Shown: positions 54,717-63,492 of the stretch, piece by piece
How positions within the stretch are numbered: position 1 is the first letter of the stretch
Layout: each line of letters starts with the position of its first letter
Source of the DNA: Chitinophagales bacterium
Lineage (GTDB): Bacteria; Bacteroidota; Bacteroidia; Chitinophagales; Chitinophagaceae
Length of the DNA: 64,000 nucleotides
NCBI GenBank assembly: GCA_017303855.1
Contig: JAFLBL010000008.1
Coordinates: 94,307 to 158,306, forward strand
Direction: 5' to 3'
The notes under the pieces: generated by a model
What the model saw: the letters and a program-made list of their open reading frames with translations, nothing else
Told to the model about the DNA's origin: nothing
Databases searched by the model: none
Translations under genes and position numbers: made by a program

Positions 54717-54749
54717 TGATGTGCCGATTTGCCGATTAGCTGATGTGCC
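54717..54749. repeat. 33-bp inverted repeat, left copy
   Basis: Begins TGATGTGCCGATTTGCCG. Exact reverse complement of 55297-55329, the two copies enclosing the four-helix-bundle gene. Set in a wider stretch (54705-54779) of related words such as GCCGATTAGCTGATG. Confidence 0.9.
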
Positions 54750-54869
54750 AATGTGCCGATTAGCTGATTACTCGTAAAGGGGCAAGTTGGCTCAAAAGCA
54801 GCAGTTGCAGACAAACAACTTTTGGATTTAAAATCCTGCTATATTGGATGCATAAATCAGTTTATCAAT

Positions 54870-55232
54870 ATGAAAACAGAACAAGGTCGCGAGAATCTTA
54901 TTTTAACACTCACATTGGAATTTGCAATTGAGATTGTGAAATACTGTGAATTGCTGGAACAAAAGAGAAAATATGTGATTGCCCGGCAGCTGCTTAAATC
55001 CGGCACATCTATTGGCGCAAATGCGAGGGAGGCGCAAAATTCAGAAAGCAAGAGAGATTTTATTCACAAATTCAAAATAGCTGCTAAGGAAGCAGAAGAA
55101 ACGGAGTATTGGCTGTTGATTTGTAAAGAAGCTGAAGGATATCCCGACATTTCCTTGTTAATGGAAAAAATAAAATCCATACAACGAATTATTAACCGAA
55201 TAATTTTTTCATCAAAATCATTGGTAGAATAA
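54870..55232 (+). CDS. Four-helix-bundle (23S rRNA intervening-sequence type) protein
   Basis: A 120-residue helical protein of the four-helix-bundle family first noted in intervening sequences of 23S rRNA genes. Visible family text: LTLEFAIEIVKYCELLEQKRKYVIARQLLKSGTSIGANAREAQNSESKRDFIHKFKIAAKEAEETEYWL. The ATG at 54870 gives the usual length; the frame is open upstream. It is not inside an rRNA gene here. Inverted 33-bp repeats lie on both sides (54717 and 55297), suggesting a small cassette that has moved as a unit. Biochemical role unknown. Confidence 0.85.
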   Translation: MKTEQGRENLILTLTLEFAIEIVKYCELLEQKRKYVIARQLLKSGTSIGANAREAQNSESKRDFIHKFKIAAKEAEETEYWLLICKEAEGYPDISLLMEKIKSIQRIINRIIFSSKSLVE

Positions 55233-55296
55233 AATAAATGATTGAACTGGCTAATCGGAAAATTGGCATATCGGAAAATTGGCATATCGGCAAATC

Positions 55297-55329
55297 GGCA
55301 CATCAGCTAATCGGCAAATCGGCACATCA
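55297..55329. repeat. 33-bp inverted repeat, right copy
   Basis: Exact reverse complement of 54717-54749. Overlaps the last 3 bases (the stop codon) of the ABC permease gene on the minus strand. Related words extend left to about 55243. Confidence 0.9.
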
Positions 55330-56583
55330 TTTACTCCGTATCGCATCCACCGGATCCATTCTGGCAGCCTGACGGGCGGGGATAAAACCGGCAATCACGC
55401 CAACCAGCACACAGATGCCGATGGCGAGTACGAGGTTACTGGTGGAGATATACACGGGGAATTCGAGCGCCCCCGACAGAATTTTTGTAAGGAGAAAGAC
55501 AAAGGTTAAGCCGACGAGTCCGCCGATGATACAAAGAAAGGCAGACTCCAGGAGGAACTCCGTTAATATGATTCTGCTTTTAGCTCCGATCGCTTTCTTT
55601 AATCCGATCTGACTGGTCCGTTCGCGTACGGATACAAACATGATATTGGCCACGCCAAACATACCCACAATCAGGGATAAAGTGGCAATGGCCCACCCGC
55701 CGATATTCAGACTCACAAACGCTTCACTGATGGCATCGCTGAAGTCGTTGATGTCATTCAGTGCGAAGTTTTCTTCTTTAGTTGGAGGCAGTTTGCGTAT
55801 ACCCCGTAATGTGCCGGTCAGGTTATCTATTAATGCCTTGCTGGTAATATAATCCTGTCCTTGTACCAGTAGCAGGGGATCGGCCCGGCGCTGATCCATG
55901 ATATTTCGGGCATAGCGGTAGGAGAGAACGACGCTTTGGTCGAACTGCCAGCCGCCAATCATGGTCTTCCCTTGCTTTTTGATAACACCGGTTATCGTGA
56001 CTTTCTTTCCCCGGCAGCTGATCATTTTTCCAATGGCTCTTTCCGGATCAAGGAAAAATTTTTCGGCTATTTCATTGCCGATAACGGCAACGGGGCTTCC
56101 CTGGCTGAATTCCGCGTCGGAGAGGTAACGGCCATGAGCGATATCCACCGGCTGGATATCATTAAATTCCTCACTGATACCGTATACATTCACCCCGCTC
56201 AGCTGGTTATTCTCGTAAGCGATTTTATCGGAGATACTGATTTTAAACGCGGCATATTTTGCACTGGGGGTGCGCTCCTTGATCTGTTTTAATTCCTCAT
56301 ATTTAGGAGAAGGTCGGTTTACATATTTCCACCAGGGATAATCAGGTCCGCCACCGGCACTGTAATCCCATTTGTCAATATAAATGGTATTGGTGCCCAA
56401 AGCCTTTACTTCATTCTGGATATTTTGTTCCAGGCTGTTGACCACGGCCAGCACACTGATGATACAGAATATGCCAAACGTTACCCCCAGCAACGACAGG
56501 AATGTACGGAGTTTGTTTTTCCATAATTCCTGCAGTGTCATTTTAATACTGCTGAAGACTATTTCTACAGACCGGCGGAGCAT
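55327..56583 (-). CDS. ABC transporter permease, MacB/FtsX type
   Basis: A 418-residue inner-membrane permease: one N-terminal helix (about 26-49; LRTFLSLLGVTFGIFCIISVLAV), a large periplasmic MacB_PCD domain (about 50-280) and three C-terminal helices of the FtsX fold (from about 290, GGWAIATLSLIVGMFGVANIMFVSVRERTSQIGLKKAIGA, ending AGFIPARQAARMDPVDAI). No ATPase gene lies next to it in the window; it may be upstream-unlinked. Likely role is export of a small molecule or release of lipoproteins, not resolvable here. Confidence 0.9.
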   Translation of the reverse strand: MLRRSVEIVFSSIKMTLQELWKNKLRTFLSLLGVTFGIFCIISVLAVVNSLEQNIQNEVKALGTNTIYIDKWDYSAGGGPDYPWWKYVNRPSPKYEELKQIKERTPSAKYAAFKISISDKIAYENNQLSGVNVYGISEEFNDIQPVDIAHGRYLSDAEFSQGSPVAVIGNEIAEKFFLDPERAIGKMISCRGKKVTITGVIKKQGKTMIGGWQFDQSVVLSYRYARNIMDQRRADPLLLVQGQDYITSKALIDNLTGTLRGIRKLPPTKEENFALNDINDFSDAISEAFVSLNIGGWAIATLSLIVGMFGVANIMFVSVRERTSQIGLKKAIGAKSRIILTEFLLESAFLCIIGGLVGLTFVFLLTKILSGALEFPVYISTSNLVLAIGICVLVGVIAGFIPARQAARMDPVDAIRSK

Positions 56584-56707
56584 GGCTCAAAATTACCACA
56601 AGATGTAACAGGAGGGCAATTTTTTATTTGGATGGCAAATTCGGTTCCGGAGAGGCGATCAGGCCATATAAACCACCATTGCAGTATATTGCCGTAAATT
56701 AAAAATA

Positions 56708-57385
56708 ATGGACAGCACTGCCGGCAATACGCCTACTCCCGGTTGGGAAAAATGGTTAAAAATGCGGTATACGACTACAATAGCATTTACCGTGGGTATA
56801 CTGCTGTTTTTCCTGCCTTTTGCGGAAATCCGTTGCAATGATACAGTGATTGCCTCTAATTCCGGTATCGGGATGGCTACCGGCCGGGAATGGAGAATGC
56901 ATGGTTTCCCGCAATATAGGGACCTGAATAAAAATGCGGATCAGGAAAAGCAAAAAGACCGGCGTTTGTCGGGCGGACTGAAGGATTGGCCCAATATACT
57001 TACCCTGGTAGCTTTGCTGGCCGCCGCTGCCGGTCTCGTTTTCAGTGTATCCGCCTCCCGTTTGCGCCCGGTGATTACCATGTCCGCCGGTTTACTGGCT
57101 GCGGTCATGCTGATTGCCATGATGATTCAGCTGAATATGGATTTAAAATCGCCGGGGAAAACAGCGGATGATACGGCCGGTTTTGCCCAACTTGGCAGTA
57201 TGATGATAAAAGTGAGTTATACAATCTGGTGTTACCTCGCTGTGGCCGTATTCGGACTGGCGGCATTGTTTGGTTACAAACAGCATAAACAGGAAGAAAA
57301 AGAAGCTATTGAAAATGTGGTCGATTTTGAATTTCAGCGTCCACCGGCAGTTGAGGAGCCCATACCACCCGGAAACAACGGGTAA
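56708..57385 (+). CDS. Four-helix membrane protein of unknown function
   Basis: A 225-residue protein with four likely membrane helices at about 22-38, 97-116, 122-142 and 170-190, and a Gln/Glu-rich cytoplasmic tail after 190. Between the first two helices is a soluble loop of about 55 residues with a single Cys43. No family recognised. It ends 86 bases before prfC on the same strand; the link may be chance. Confidence 0.65.
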   Translation: MDSTAGNTPTPGWEKWLKMRYTTTIAFTVGILLFFLPFAEIRCNDTVIASNSGIGMATGREWRMHGFPQYRDLNKNADQEKQKDRRLSGGLKDWPNILTLVALLAAAAGLVFSVSASRLRPVITMSAGLLAAVMLIAMMIQLNMDLKSPGKTADDTAGFAQLGSMMIKVSYTIWCYLAVAVFGLAALFGYKQHKQEEKEAIENVVDFEFQRPPAVEEPIPPGNNG

Positions 57386-57471
57386 GTTGCGGCAAAATGC
57401 CCCCCCTTTGTTATCTTTGCGCCTCCCCGGAGCAGCCTGTAAACTGACTTCTTCCGGTGGCAACGTTCAAC

Positions 57472-59055
57472 ATGAAATATCATAACGAAATTCAACGCCG
57501 GCGCACGTTCGCGATCATCTCCCACCCGGATGCCGGTAAAACTACCTTAACTGAGAAGTTCCTGCTGTTTGGCGGCGCCATACAGGTAGCCGGTGCCGTG
57601 AAAAGCAATAAGATTAAAAAATTCGCGACCAGTGACTTTATGGAGATTGAACGGCAACGGGGTATTTCGGTTGCCACATCGGTCATGAGTTTTGAGTATA
57701 ACAATACCCTCATCAATCTGCTGGATACTCCCGGCCACAAGGATTTTGCGGAAGATACTTACCGTACACTTACGGCGGTGGACAGTGTTATTCTCGTGGT
57801 TGATAGTGTAAACGGGGTGGAGGACCAGACCCGCCGGCTGATGGAAGTATGCCGGATGCGGGATACACCCGTTATTGTATTTGTAAATAAAATGGACCGG
57901 GATGGTAAGAACCGGTTTGACCTGCTGGAAGAAATTGAAAAGGAACTGACCATTTCCCTGCACCCGATGACCTGGCCCATCAACAGCGGAAAGGAATTCA
58001 AAGGAGTCTATAATCTGGACTCGAAAAACCTGCTGCTGTTTACTGCCAATACAAAGGCAGATGAAGACAGCATTTCCATTTCGGATATACAGGATAAAAT
58101 ACTGGATGAAAAACTGGGAGAACATGATGCCGCCCAGTTGCGGGAAGACGTGGAACTGGTGGATGGCGTACATGGGGCCCTGCGTGTGGAAGATTACCGG
58201 GCCGGAAAAGTAGCCCCGGTTTTTTTCGGAAGTGCCATTAATAATTTCGGGGTAAAGGAAATGCTGGATACATTTATCCGGATTGCACCTATGCCCAGGA
58301 GTCGTACAACCACCACCCGGGAAGTGAATGTGGAAGAAGAAAAAATGAGCGGCTTTGTGTTTAAAATTCATGCGAACCTGGATCCCAAACACCGTGACCG
58401 TATCGCTTTCTTCCGGGTATGTTCAGGAAAATTTGAGCGCAATAAATATTTTCATCACGTGCGGCTGGATAAGGATGTACGGTTCAGTAATCCTTATTCC
58501 TTTATGGCCAGGGATAAAAGTATAATTGAAGACGCCTATGCCGGTGATGTGGTAGGTCTGTTTGATACGGGCAATTTTAAAATAGGAGACACGCTGACGG
58601 AAGGAGAGAATTTTTTTTTTACCGGTATCCCTTCCTTTTCACCCGAGATATTCAAAGAAGTGGTGAATAAAGACCCGATGAAAACCAAACAGCTGGAAAA
58701 AGGACTGATGCAGCTCACCGATGAAGGCGTAGCCCAGTTGTTTACCCAGTTTGGCGGCAATAAAAAAATTATCGGTTGTGTGGGGGAACTCCAGTTTGAA
58801 GTGATCCAATACCGCCTGCTGCATGAGTACGGGGCTTCTGTAGTCTTTAATTCACTGCCATTTTACAAAGCCTGCTGGCTGACCAGCAAGGATCCGGCTA
58901 AACTGCAGGATTTTCTCCGGTTCAAACAATCAAATTCAGGGGAAGATAAAGATGGTCACCCGGTTTACCTGGCACAGAGTGAGTGGTTCCTCAATACGGA
59001 GAAAACGAATAATCCGGATATTGAGTTTCATTTTACGAGTGAGATACATAAGTGA
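57472..59055 (+). CDS. prfC: Peptide chain release factor 3
   Basis: GTPase that recycles release factors RF1 and RF2 from the ribosome, 527 residues. G domain: P-loop SHPDAGKT at 17-24, switch region with [22 protein letters not shown] and NKMD. Then the RF3-type domain II and III ([40 protein letters not shown] text at about 58780). The ATG at 57472 was chosen over a GTG 15 bases upstream. The first residues [20 protein letters not shown] are typical. Confidence 0.96.
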   Translation: MKYHNEIQRRRTFAIISHPDAGKTTLTEKFLLFGGAIQVAGAVKSNKIKKFATSDFMEIERQRGISVATSVMSFEYNNTLINLLDTPGHKDFAEDTYRTLTAVDSVILVVDSVNGVEDQTRRLMEVCRMRDTPVIVFVNKMDRDGKNRFDLLEEIEKELTISLHPMTWPINSGKEFKGVYNLDSKNLLLFTANTKADEDSISISDIQDKILDEKLGEHDAAQLREDVELVDGVHGALRVEDYRAGKVAPVFFGSAINNFGVKEMLDTFIRIAPMPRSRTTTTREVNVEEEKMSGFVFKIHANLDPKHRDRIAFFRVCSGKFERNKYFHHVRLDKDVRFSNPYSFMARDKSIIEDAYAGDVVGLFDTGNFKIGDTLTEGENFFFTGIPSFSPEIFKEVVNKDPMKTKQLEKGLMQLTDEGVAQLFTQFGGNKKIIGCVGELQFEVIQYRLLHEYGASVVFNSLPFYKACWLTSKDPAKLQDFLRFKQSNSGEDKDGHPVYLAQSEWFLNTEKTNNPDIEFHFTSEIHK

Positions 59056-59152
59056 GTGGAGAGTGGAAAGTGGAAAGTGGAGAGTGGAAAGTGGAAAATG
59101 GAAAATAGAGAATAGGGAATACAGAATAGGGAATACAGAATAGGGAATACAG
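59055..59152. repeat. Short tandem repeats after prfC
   Basis: A run of GTGGAAA/GTGGAGA units (59055-59100) passes into three copies of AATAGGGAATACAG (about 59110-59152). A similar GTGGGAGTGGAG stretch lies at 14627. No coding frame. Confidence 0.75.
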
Positions 59153-59180
59153 TATTGATTTCGGTTAATGAATCAGTTTT

Positions 59181-59690
59181 ATGATAGTATTTGAAACAGC
59201 GCGGTTAGTAGTCAGGCAACTTACGGCAGATGATCATGAGCGGTTTTTTATGTTGAACGGAGATCCGGAGGTTATGCGTTTTATTCGTCCGGCCAAGACA
59301 AGAGAAGAAAGTGATGCGGCATTGAATGAGATGCTGGCAGCGGGGGAACCGGAAGAAGGGGGACGCTGGATGGTGGAGGAAAAAGGGAACGGAAACTTTG
59401 TAGGCACATTTGCCATTATTCCCCTGCCGTATGATACCACGAAAATACAATTGGGCTATGCGTTGATTCCGGCACAGTGGGGTAAAGGTTATGCAACAGA
59501 ACTGACCAAAGCCGGGCTGAATTATTTCTGGGAACAAACAGCACGCGAAGAGATTTTTGCCGTAACGGAAACCCCGAATCTACCTTCGCAGAAAGTATTG
59601 CTGAATGCCGGATTTCACCTCTTATTAAAACGGGATATGGACGGGAAACCGATCCTCGTGTATTCAGTCAGGCGGCCGGCGGGTAAATAA
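59181..59690 (+). CDS. GNAT-family N-acetyltransferase (RimJ/RimL type)
   Basis: A 169-residue acetyltransferase that transfers acetyl from acetyl-CoA to an amino group. Family text: FETARLVVRQLTADDHERFFMLNGDPEVMRFI at the N-terminus, QLGYALIPAQWGKGYATEL containing the acetyl-CoA-binding Q/R-x-x-G-x-G/A site, and VLLNAGFHLLLKRDMDGKP toward the end. The target could be a ribosomal protein or a small molecule. Its last 27 bases overlap the convergent PKD-protein gene. Confidence 0.9.
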   Translation: MIVFETARLVVRQLTADDHERFFMLNGDPEVMRFIRPAKTREESDAALNEMLAAGEPEEGGRWMVEEKGNGNFVGTFAIIPLPYDTTKIQLGYALIPAQWGKGYATELTKAGLNYFWEQTAREEIFAVTETPNLPSQKVLLNAGFHLLLKRDMDGKPILVYSVRRPAGK

Positions 59691-61184
59691 TACCACACCG
59701 TTACTCTTCTTACTGCTGCTGATATAAACCTCATATTTTACAGTTCCGTCCATGATTACCATATACGCGGTATTGGGAGGAATACTCCCCAGGTTTTCCG
59801 CATACATGGTCAGTTCATGACTTTCTTTATCACGGGAAACGGGGATCCGTAATTGCAGGGGCGTCCGGGCCAGCAATTTATGAATCAGCAGCACCTGGTC
59901 ATCCAGCAACAGGGTGATGCTGTCGCCGTCGATAATCCCATTGTCATACAGTAACACAGTTATAGAATCCTGCACTACTTCTATTGTCCGGATAATCTCT
60001 TTGTTTCTTTTTTCCAGTTGTGCGGCGGGTAATGCCACCGCTGTTGAGGGACCCGTTATTGCGGGCTGGCCGGCCGGCATTTTTTCAGGTAGCAGTATGG
60101 CGATGGATTTTTGAAAACTATCCCGGCAACCGGCCGCACTGGTGGCCGTAAGTGTACTGATATAATCGCCGCTTTCCGTGTACTGATGTACCACGATGGA
60201 TTCATCTCCGCCCTTTAGGCCATCGCCAAAATCCCAGGCCAGTGTATGCCCGTTCCGTATCGCGGTAAAGGCAATTTTTCCAGGTTGCCCCTGTTCCGTG
60301 ATGCCGAATGCTGTTTTTGCCGGTTTAATTTGTACAATCCGGGTAAACGTATCCGTACAGGATGGCCGGCTGCTGACGATGGCCGTGACTTTATAATTAC
60401 CGTATTTTTTATACCGGTGCGAGGGGGTACTGCCATTGCCAATGCTGCCGTCTCCGAAATTCCAGCTTACGCCGGTCAGCCGTTTGTTCTTTTTTTCAGT
60501 CAGCCTGAATGTTGCATTGAAACAATCAGTTACTTTAAATTCAAAACGGGCGGATGCTTTATTGCTGCAGTCAGCCGGCGGAGGTTGTTCATCGGCTACG
60601 CCAAAATAGATATCGTCGATCGTGAAATCATTCCCGGTATATTCACGGCTTTTATTGATTATGGAAATGGTGGCCGTTGTGTTTTTCCCTGATTGCCAGA
60701 TGGAATAAAAATTATCCCAGATACAAGCCATATTGTTCGCTTTAAATACCGCGCCTATGGGTGTGTTATTGATGGAGAATTGCAGCCGTGCGGGATTGGA
60801 AGAAGTAACATGCTGCAGCCAGGTTGAAAAAATATAAGTGGTGTTGGGCTTGACGCTGATTGTCTGCGACCAGATTTTTACGTTGGGTATTTCAGCCCCA
60901 TTTACCACCAGCATTTTACCCTTTTTGGAACTATGGTCACCACAGGAGGGCATGGAAGGGTGCCAGGCTTTTAAGTCTGCCGTAACGGTATACATAGCCG
61001 GGTCAAATCCGGAGTAAGGATTATATTGGTATTCGGAAGTGAAACCGGTATTCCCCGCACTGAAATCACCATTAACGACAAGGTTCTTTCCGCGCTGACT
61101 ATACAGTGGATTGGTGATTGTTCCCAGAAGAGCCGTTGCAAATAAAAACAGTAGCCGGATAGTGTTATTTTTTATCTGATTAAT
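59664..61184 (-). CDS. PKD-domain secreted protein, apparent ATT start
   Basis: The ORF read from an ATG at 60995 (443 residues) lacks a signal peptide, but the frame continues upstream for 63 codons with a clear signal (INQIKNNTIRLLLFLFATALLG) and a stretch GKNLVVNGDFSAGNTGFTSEY homologous to the neighbouring protein at 61172. The only start-like codons there are ATT at 61184 or 61190, after AAAAAAGGAAC, so ATT is the likely initiator (about 506 residues). Domains: a jelly-roll GDFSAGN domain, two PKD-like domains (FGDGSIGNGSTPSHRYKKYGNY, WDFGDGLKGGDESIVVHQY) and a C-terminal module shared nearly unchanged with the protein at 63493. It overlaps the upstream gene by 13 bases. Confidence 0.78.
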   Translation of the reverse strand: MNQIKNNTIRLLFLFATALLGTITNPLYSQRGKNLVVNGDFSAGNTGFTSEYQYNPYSGFDPAMYTVTADLKAWHPSMPSCGDHSSKKGKMLVVNGAEIPNVKIWSQTISVKPNTTYIFSTWLQHVTSSNPARLQFSINNTPIGAVFKANNMACIWDNFYSIWQSGKNTTATISIINKSREYTGNDFTIDDIYFGVADEQPPPADCSNKASARFEFKVTDCFNATFRLTEKKNKRLTGVSWNFGDGSIGNGSTPSHRYKKYGNYKVTAIVSSRPSCTDTFTRIVQIKPAKTAFGITEQGQPGKIAFTAIRNGHTLAWDFGDGLKGGDESIVVHQYTESGDYISTLTATSAAGCRDSFQKSIAILLPEKMPAGQPAITGPSTAVALPAAQLEKRNKEIIRTIEVVQDSITVLLYDNGIIDGDSITLLLDDQVLLIHKLLARTPLQLRIPVSRDKESHELTMYAENLGSIPPNTAYMVIMDGTVKYEVYISSSKKSNGVVLFTRRPPD

Positions 61185-63415
61185 GCAAATGTTCCTTTTT
61201 TAAATGCATCACCGCATAATGTTTTTGCCTTGACCACATAGACAAAAACACCCGCATCCTGCCGGGCACCCTTGTATAATCCATTCCAGCAGGCATTCGG
61301 GTTATTTGTATGAAACACCCTTTCTCCCCACCGGTTGTAGATACTGAAATCCAGTTCTTGAACAGGGCCCCAGTATTTTATACCATAGCAATCATTTTTC
61401 CCATCGCCATTGGGTGTAAAGGCGGTAGGCATCAGGTAAAGCATTTTGCCAGTATAGGACACATTTACTGTAATTGCCTCAGTATTTACGCACCCTTTAC
61501 TGTCAGTAGCGGTAACCGTATATATCGTAGTATCTGCAGGTGTAGCCAGAGGATTGGCGATAATGGCTGAAGAGAGACCGGTTGATGGCGTCCACTGGTA
61601 TTGGTAATTGCCACCGGCTACCTGCAACTGGCTGCTGCCGTTGACACAATCAATATCATTTGACTTGGAAACGGTAATAGCGGGCAGATTATTTACGGTT
61701 ACTAATGTATTCAGCGATTTACTGCTATTACAAACCGTGTCAGTTATTAAAACCGTATAAAGCGTGGTAGATAAGGGCGTAGCTGTTGGTGAAGAGGCCG
61801 TGGGATCATTTACAGTTCCGGCAGGTGTCCAGCTATAACGGTTTCCACCACCTGCATTGAGCAGGATGCTGCTTTTTTCACAGATTTCCGGAGCCGGATC
61901 TATAAAAAAACCGTTGGTGGTACGTACAGTTACGTTAACGGAATCTGAGTTGATACAACCATCGGCAGAAGTAACGGATACAGTATAGCGTGTATCGGAC
62001 TGCGGGGAGGCAACCGGATTGGCTATGGTGGAATTGCTGAGTGTGGTTGCCGGCGACCAGGTGTAACCGGTACCACCACCTGCAAATAACTGAATACTGC
62101 CGGATTCGCACACACTGGTATCGGGGATAATACTGACTACGGGTAAGGGATTGACTGTAACAAGGACGGTGTCTTTGCCTGTGCAGTTGTTGGCAGTAGT
62201 GCCTGATACAATATATTCAGTAGTGGCCAGCGGAGTGGCGACGGGGTTGGGTATTCCCGTATTTGATAATCCGTTGGCGGGAGTCCAGATGTAGGAAAGG
62301 CCCCCTGCCGTATTCAGCTGTACCGATTTCCCGATACAGACGGACTGGTCTGCGGAAGAAATGATTGCTGGTTTCTCAACGGTGATTTTTACACTATCCG
62401 TTGAATAATGTAAAGGAGCAAATACAATATCATCAAGTGTAAAATCATTTCCGGAATAGACAATATTCTGATTAACGATTGAAATGATCGCGGTTGTGTT
62501 GTTCCCGGAATTCCAGGTTGCGTAAAACTGATCCCAGATACAGGTTGAATTGTTTGCCACAAATACAGGGCCAAGCGTTACATTGTTAATGGAGAACTGC
62601 AGCCGGGCCGGGTTGGAAGATGTGACGTGCTGCAGCCACGTTGAAAACATGTAGTTTGTATTGGGTTGTACGGCGATAGTCTGTGTCCACACTTTTTCGT
62701 TTGGGGTTTCCGCTCCGTTGACGGCCATCATGTTTCCGGTCCCGGTTGTGTGATCTCCGCAAGCGGGCATAGCAGGGTGCCAGGCCTGTAAATTATTGGT
62801 AACCGTATAAACGCCGGGGTTATAACCTGACCCAGGATCATATAAATACTGTGAATTGAAACCGCTGTTGCCGGCACTGAAGTCGCCATTTGTTATCAGG
62901 TTGGCTCCGGTTGTCAATGAGTGCAGGTAGTAGGTAGTAGTCTGCGTAACTGAAGTGACCGGGTTGGGAGAATTCGGGTTATCCAGTCCTGTTACAGGGC
63001 TCCAGCATACCTGGGCTCCGGCTTTTGTTTTTATTTGTTTACTGCTCCCGGAACAAATTAATGTGTCGTTTGTCTGAATTAATTGGTTGTCGGGCTGGAT
63101 GTTCAGGGCAATCAGTTTTGTGACCGTGTCTGAACAAGTGGCGTAATCCATAATCAGTGTTACCTGGTAATTGCCGGTGGATGCATAAAGATGTGTTACA
63201 GACGCATTACCTGTTGCCACCGCGGCATCCCCGAAAAACCAACGGATTGTATTGAATCCGGTTGCGGTAGTGGCGTAGGTAACCGTTAACGGGGCACATG
63301 GATTTCTGCTAAAGGAAAAATCACCCCTTGGGTTACAGGGAGGCTGGGCACTGGACCATTGCGTGAGTACGGATAACAGGAGGAGAAGGGATAAGGTTTT
63401 TTTCATCTTCGGCAT
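61172..63415 (-). CDS. PKD-domain surface protein with type IX secretion (CHU_C) C-terminus
   Basis: A 747-residue secreted protein. Signal peptide (MKKTLSLLLLLSV to SSAQ), PKD-like domain (about 25-110, WFFGDAAVATGNASVTHLYASTGNYQVTL), the GDFSAGN jelly-roll shared with the neighbour, several repeated segments of the pattern VCxG...LNAGGG-YxWTPAxxLSN...NPxATPxxTTxYTV, and a C-terminal gliding/type IX domain beginning PTAFTPNGDGKNDCY with YNRWGERVFHT. This fits a cell-surface adhesin. Two ATG codons (63415 and 63406) are possible. The protein at 59664 is its immediate neighbour. Confidence 0.9.
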   Translation of the reverse strand: MPKMKKTLSLLLLLSVLTQWSSAQPPCNPRGDFSFSRNPCAPLTVTYATTATGFNTIRWFFGDAAVATGNASVTHLYASTGNYQVTLIMDYATCSDTVTKLIALNIQPDNQLIQTNDTLICSGSSKQIKTKAGAQVCWSPVTGLDNPNSPNPVTSVTQTTTYYLHSLTTGANLITNGDFSAGNSGFNSQYLYDPGSGYNPGVYTVTNNLQAWHPAMPACGDHTTGTGNMMAVNGAETPNEKVWTQTIAVQPNTNYMFSTWLQHVTSSNPARLQFSINNVTLGPVFVANNSTCIWDQFYATWNSGNNTTAIISIVNQNIVYSGNDFTLDDIVFAPLHYSTDSVKITVEKPAIISSADQSVCIGKSVQLNTAGGLSYIWTPANGLSNTGIPNPVATPLATTEYIVSGTTANNCTGKDTVLVTVNPLPVVSIIPDTSVCESGSIQLFAGGGTGYTWSPATTLSNSTIANPVASPQSDTRYTVSVTSADGCINSDSVNVTVRTTNGFFIDPAPEICEKSSILLNAGGGNRYSWTPAGTVNDPTASSPTATPLSTTLYTVLITDTVCNSSKSLNTLVTVNNLPAITVSKSNDIDCVNGSSQLQVAGGNYQYQWTPSTGLSSAIIANPLATPADTTIYTVTATDSKGCVNTEAITVNVSYTGKMLYLMPTAFTPNGDGKNDCYGIKYWGPVQELDFSIYNRWGERVFHTNNPNACWNGLYKGARQDAGVFVYVVKAKTLCGDAFKKGTFALIR

Positions 63416-63492
63416 TTAATTCTGGTATAAATTTACAGAAAATTCTGGTCCGTTTTTTAAACACCGGTTGGTAGCGGATTTTTTACAGTGAC

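Noticed and set aside
57547..58392. 281-codon minus-strand open frame
   Set aside because: Antisense to prfC, a conserved gene; His/Cys-rich text typical of shadow frames.
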